64,000 nucleotides of DNA from Oceanobacter sp. 1_MG-2023 (GTDB lineage: Bacteria; Pseudomonadota; Gammaproteobacteria; Pseudomonadales; Oceanobacteraceae). The notes below the pieces were generated by a model. That model was not told the DNA's origin. It saw only the letters and a list, made by a program, of their open reading frames with translations, and did not search any database. The stretch lies in contig NZ_JAUYWA010000007.1 in NCBI RefSeq assembly GCF_030689025.1, positions 88,205 to 152,204 on the forward strand, given 5' to 3'. Numbering within the stretch: position 1 is the stretch's first letter; the number at the start of each line of letters is the position of its first letter. The translations under genes were made by a program, and so were the position numbers. Below, piece by piece: positions 62,208-64,000 of this stretch.

Positions 62208-62244
62208 GCATAAAAAAACGGGCACCTTGCCCGTTTTTTTATGC
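62208..62244. terminator. bidirectional terminator between unknown protein and SCP2 gene
   Basis: A perfect 16-bp stem: GCAT, seven A, CGGGC, loop ACCTT, GCCCG, seven T, ATGC. Serves both convergent genes. Outer arms are identical to those of the terminator at 23293-23328. Confidence 0.95.
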
Positions 62245-62251
62245 TTGTCGT

Positions 62252-62566
62252 TCAGGCTGGAAACAGTTCGCCAATCTTGGTGGCCAACATCATATCGCCT
62301 TCTACTCGTAATTGGCCCGACATAAAGGCTTGCATGCCGTCTGTTTCACCGCTGGCAATACCGGCCAGTGTTTCAGTGTTCATAACCAGAGTGACGTCTG
62401 CATCATCATTTTCGCCTTCGCCAACGGTGCAGGTGCCATCTGCGATAGCGATATAGTAGTCATCACCATCTTCGATACTGAATTGGAACGTGGCGTTCAG
62501 GTCGTTGGCTGCATCTGAATCAAAGCGCTTGTTCAGTGTATTGATAATCTCTGCGACGGAAGTCAT
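62252..62566 (-). CDS. SCP2 sterol-binding domain protein
   Basis: Small soluble protein of 104 residues made of one SCP2 lipid-carrier domain: FQFSIEDGDDYYIAIADGTCTVGEGENDDADVTLVM, ETLAGIASGETDGMQAFMSGQLRVEGDMMLATKIGELF at the C-terminus. The final GQLRVEGDMMLATKIG is the family signature. Bacterial forms probably bind hydrophobic acyl molecules; the ligand is unknown. It faces sohB and lies beside it as in Pseudomonas. Confidence 0.93.
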   Translation of the reverse strand: MTSVAEIINTLNKRFDSDAANDLNATFQFSIEDGDDYYIAIADGTCTVGEGENDDADVTLVMNTETLAGIASGETDGMQAFMSGQLRVEGDMMLATKIGELFPA

Positions 62567-62798
62567 GGGCTTGTTCCTTTATTGTTAGTGTCATGCACTG
62601 ACTTTAGATGATCTGGATTGGCGTATCTAAAACGAATGGCAGGAGGTATTTAACCATAGCCACACTCTATGTGGCACATGAACAGGTGTCAACCTGGATT
62701 CAAACGACTGTATGAATATGGTGGATTATTCCTGACTGGCAACTTGTTGCGCCACCGGGTTCAGGTAGACTAGCGGTTTTACATTTAAGGAAGTGTGA

Positions 62799-63860
62799 GT
62801 GGAATTTGTTGCTGAGTATGGATTGTTTTTACTGAAAACAGTCACCATCGCTGGCGCTATTATCTTGTTGCTTGGGGCTGTAGCCAGCATGGGGATGCGC
62901 CACAAACCACGTTCTGAAGGTGAGTTGGTGATCAAACGCCTGAATGATGATATCGATGAATATAAAGAAGTGATCGAAGAGGCGGTGTTGGGCAAGCATG
63001 AGCTGAAAGCCCTGCACAAACAGCGCGACAAGGAAGAAAAGGCCGAGGAGAAAGCAGAGCGCAAACGGCTCAAAAGCGGAGTGGAAGAAGAACCTGCCCA
63101 AAAAAGAGTGTACGTTATTGATTTTAATGGTGATGTACGGGCCAGTGAGGTGGACTTGTTACGTCATGAAATCACCGCCATCCTGACCTCTGCACGGGCC
63201 GAAGACGAAATTGTACTGCGGCTCGAAAGTCCGGGGGGCATGGTGCACACCTATGGTCTGGCAGCATCGCAGTTGGAGCGTATTCGTAATCAAGGGGTCA
63301 AGCTGACAATCTGCGTGGATGAAGTAGCCGCGAGTGGTGGTTATATGATGGCCTGCCTGGCTGATCGCATTATTGCCGCCCCTTTTGCGCTGGTGGGTTC
63401 TATTGGGGTCATGGCGCAACTGCCCAACTTCAACAAACTGCTGACAAAACACGATGTTGACTATGAGTTGTTTACGGCAGGAGAGTACAAGCGCACTGTC
63501 ACCATGTTTGGGCAAAACACCGACAAGGCCCGGGATAAGTTCCAATCGGATCTTGAGGAGACGCATGTGCTGTTCAAGCAGCATATCCAGCGTTATCGCC
63601 CCAGGCTGGATGTCGCTGCCGTGGCGAATGGCGATGTCTGGTATGGGCAGCAAGCGGTTGAGCTGGACCTGATCGATGAGCTGGGCACCAGTGATGACTA
63701 TATAACCAAGGCCTGTGCTGATGCTGACGTATTCAGTGTTCGTTATGAGTACAAAAAGACCTTGCAGGAAAAAATCGGTTTTGCCGTTCAGGGTGGCATC
63801 AGTAAAGCAGTAACAACCGTGCTGAATCGGGTGCAGCAGCAGTCTGTCAGTAAAAGCTGA
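62799..63860 (+). CDS. sohB: inner-membrane peptidase SohB (S49 family)
   Basis: Signal-peptide-peptidase-like enzyme of 353 residues. It has one N-terminal membrane helix (about 9-30), a highly charged region rich in Lys/Glu (about 55-95), likely coiled coil, then the S49 domain with nucleophile Ser179 (VDEVAASGGYMMACLAD) and Lys231 (GEYKRTVTMFG), the positions expected for SohB. The start is GTG with AAGGAAG ahead. In E. coli SohB overexpression compensates for loss of HtrA/DegP; its role in the cell is unsettled. Confidence 0.94.
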   Translation: MEFVAEYGLFLLKTVTIAGAIILLLGAVASMGMRHKPRSEGELVIKRLNDDIDEYKEVIEEAVLGKHELKALHKQRDKEEKAEEKAERKRLKSGVEEEPAQKRVYVIDFNGDVRASEVDLLRHEITAILTSARAEDEIVLRLESPGGMVHTYGLAASQLERIRNQGVKLTICVDEVAASGGYMMACLADRIIAAPFALVGSIGVMAQLPNFNKLLTKHDVDYELFTAGEYKRTVTMFGQNTDKARDKFQSDLEETHVLFKQHIQRYRPRLDVAAVANGDVWYGQQAVELDLIDELGTSDDYITKACADADVFSVRYEYKKTLQEKIGFAVQGGISKAVTTVLNRVQQQSVSKS

Positions 63861-63952
63861 AAATGATCAGGCTGCCCTGATTGTTTTTGTCAGCCACCGT
63901 TTCCGGTTGCGTTGAGCGTGAGAGTGTTCATAGTTCTGTGTCACCCATTACT

Positions 63953-63999
63953 TACAGATCCACGTAGCCGTCGATCCGTCCTTCGAAGTGGATGCTCAG
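63953..63999 (-). CDS. 3' end of a gene truncated by the window edge
   Basis: Reading the minus strand from 63999, the frame gives LSIHFEGRIDGYVDL and stops at TAA (63953-63955). The residues look protein-like and convergent with sohB, but 15 residues are too few to name a family. Confidence 0.35.
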
Positions 64000-64000
64000 C

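Overview
The window looks like ordinary chromosomal core sequence from a gammaproteobacterium related to the Pseudomonas/Oceanospirillales branch. As recalled, the gene order matches several Pseudomonas aeruginosa neighbourhoods: fabG-acpP-fabF-pabC-mltG-tmk-holB-pilZ; hflD-mnmA-rluE-icd-cspD-clpS-clpA-infA-bpt-aat-ftsK-lolA-rarA-crcB-serS-cysG-tusEBCD; uvrY/gacA-uvrC-pgsA-tRNA; and mltD-methyltransferase-rnhA-dnaQ-nhaB-fimL-SCP2-sohB. Two sodium/proton antiporters (NhaA, NhaB) and a complete proVWX osmoprotectant importer suggest a marine or salt-exposed lifestyle. PilZ and FimL suggest type IV pili. No lineage can be fixed from the sequence alone.

Layout. 1-6.1 kb: fatty-acid and replication operon ending in pilZ, with fabG cut by the window edge. 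6.2-9.6 kb: a large M16 metalloprotease and a VanZ-like membrane protein. 9.6-16.7 kb: a looser region with an MFS transporter, DUF599 protein, FKBP isomerase, nhaA, an unusual MTHFR-like protein and a small rhodanese, separated by long gene-poor gaps. 16.8-20.8 kb: a minus-strand RNA-modification block (rluE, nudJ, mnmA, hflD, dusA). 21.0-28.4 kb: monomeric isocitrate dehydrogenase and the cspD/clpS/clpA/infA/bpt/aat protein-quality block. 28.4-36.8 kb: ftsK, lolA, rarA, crcB, serS, cysG on the plus strand. 36.9-39.3 kb: the tusDCB-tusE-ybiB sulfur relay on the minus strand. 39.7-43.1 kb: proVWX. 43.5-48.2 kb: a 2-Cys peroxiredoxin, tRNA-Ser(UGA), and a divergent pair of a histone-deacetylase-like protein and a Pat-type protein acetyltransferase. 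48.3-51.9 kb: gacA/uvrY, uvrC, pgsA and tRNA-Gly, -Cys, -Leu behind a consensus sigma-70 promoter. 52.2-64.0 kb: DUF1285, an orphan substrate-binding protein, mltD, a methyltransferase, rnhA, dnaQ, nhaB, fimL, an unknown membrane protein, an SCP2 protein, sohB, and the 3' tip of another gene.

How genes connect. MnmA (2-thiolation of tRNA) and its sulfur donors TusBCD and TusE are all present but lie 19 kb apart. ClpS, ClpA, Aat and Bpt together form the bacterial N-degron pathway (tagging, recognition, unfolding). The Pat acetyltransferase and the deacetylase-like protein share one short divergent promoter region, which suggests a reversible acetylation module.

I found no CRISPR array, insertion sequence, prophage, toxin-antitoxin pair or defence island, and no convincing new multi-gene system. 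The signals most worth checking are: a pair of near-identical 13-bp palindromes exactly 42 bp apart upstream of rluE/icd; two bidirectional terminators with identical 12-nt outer arms; the divergent Pat/deacetylase pair; Asn-Pro-Phe repeats in the ProW N-terminus; and a strong inverted repeat with short direct repeats just past tRNA-Ser.
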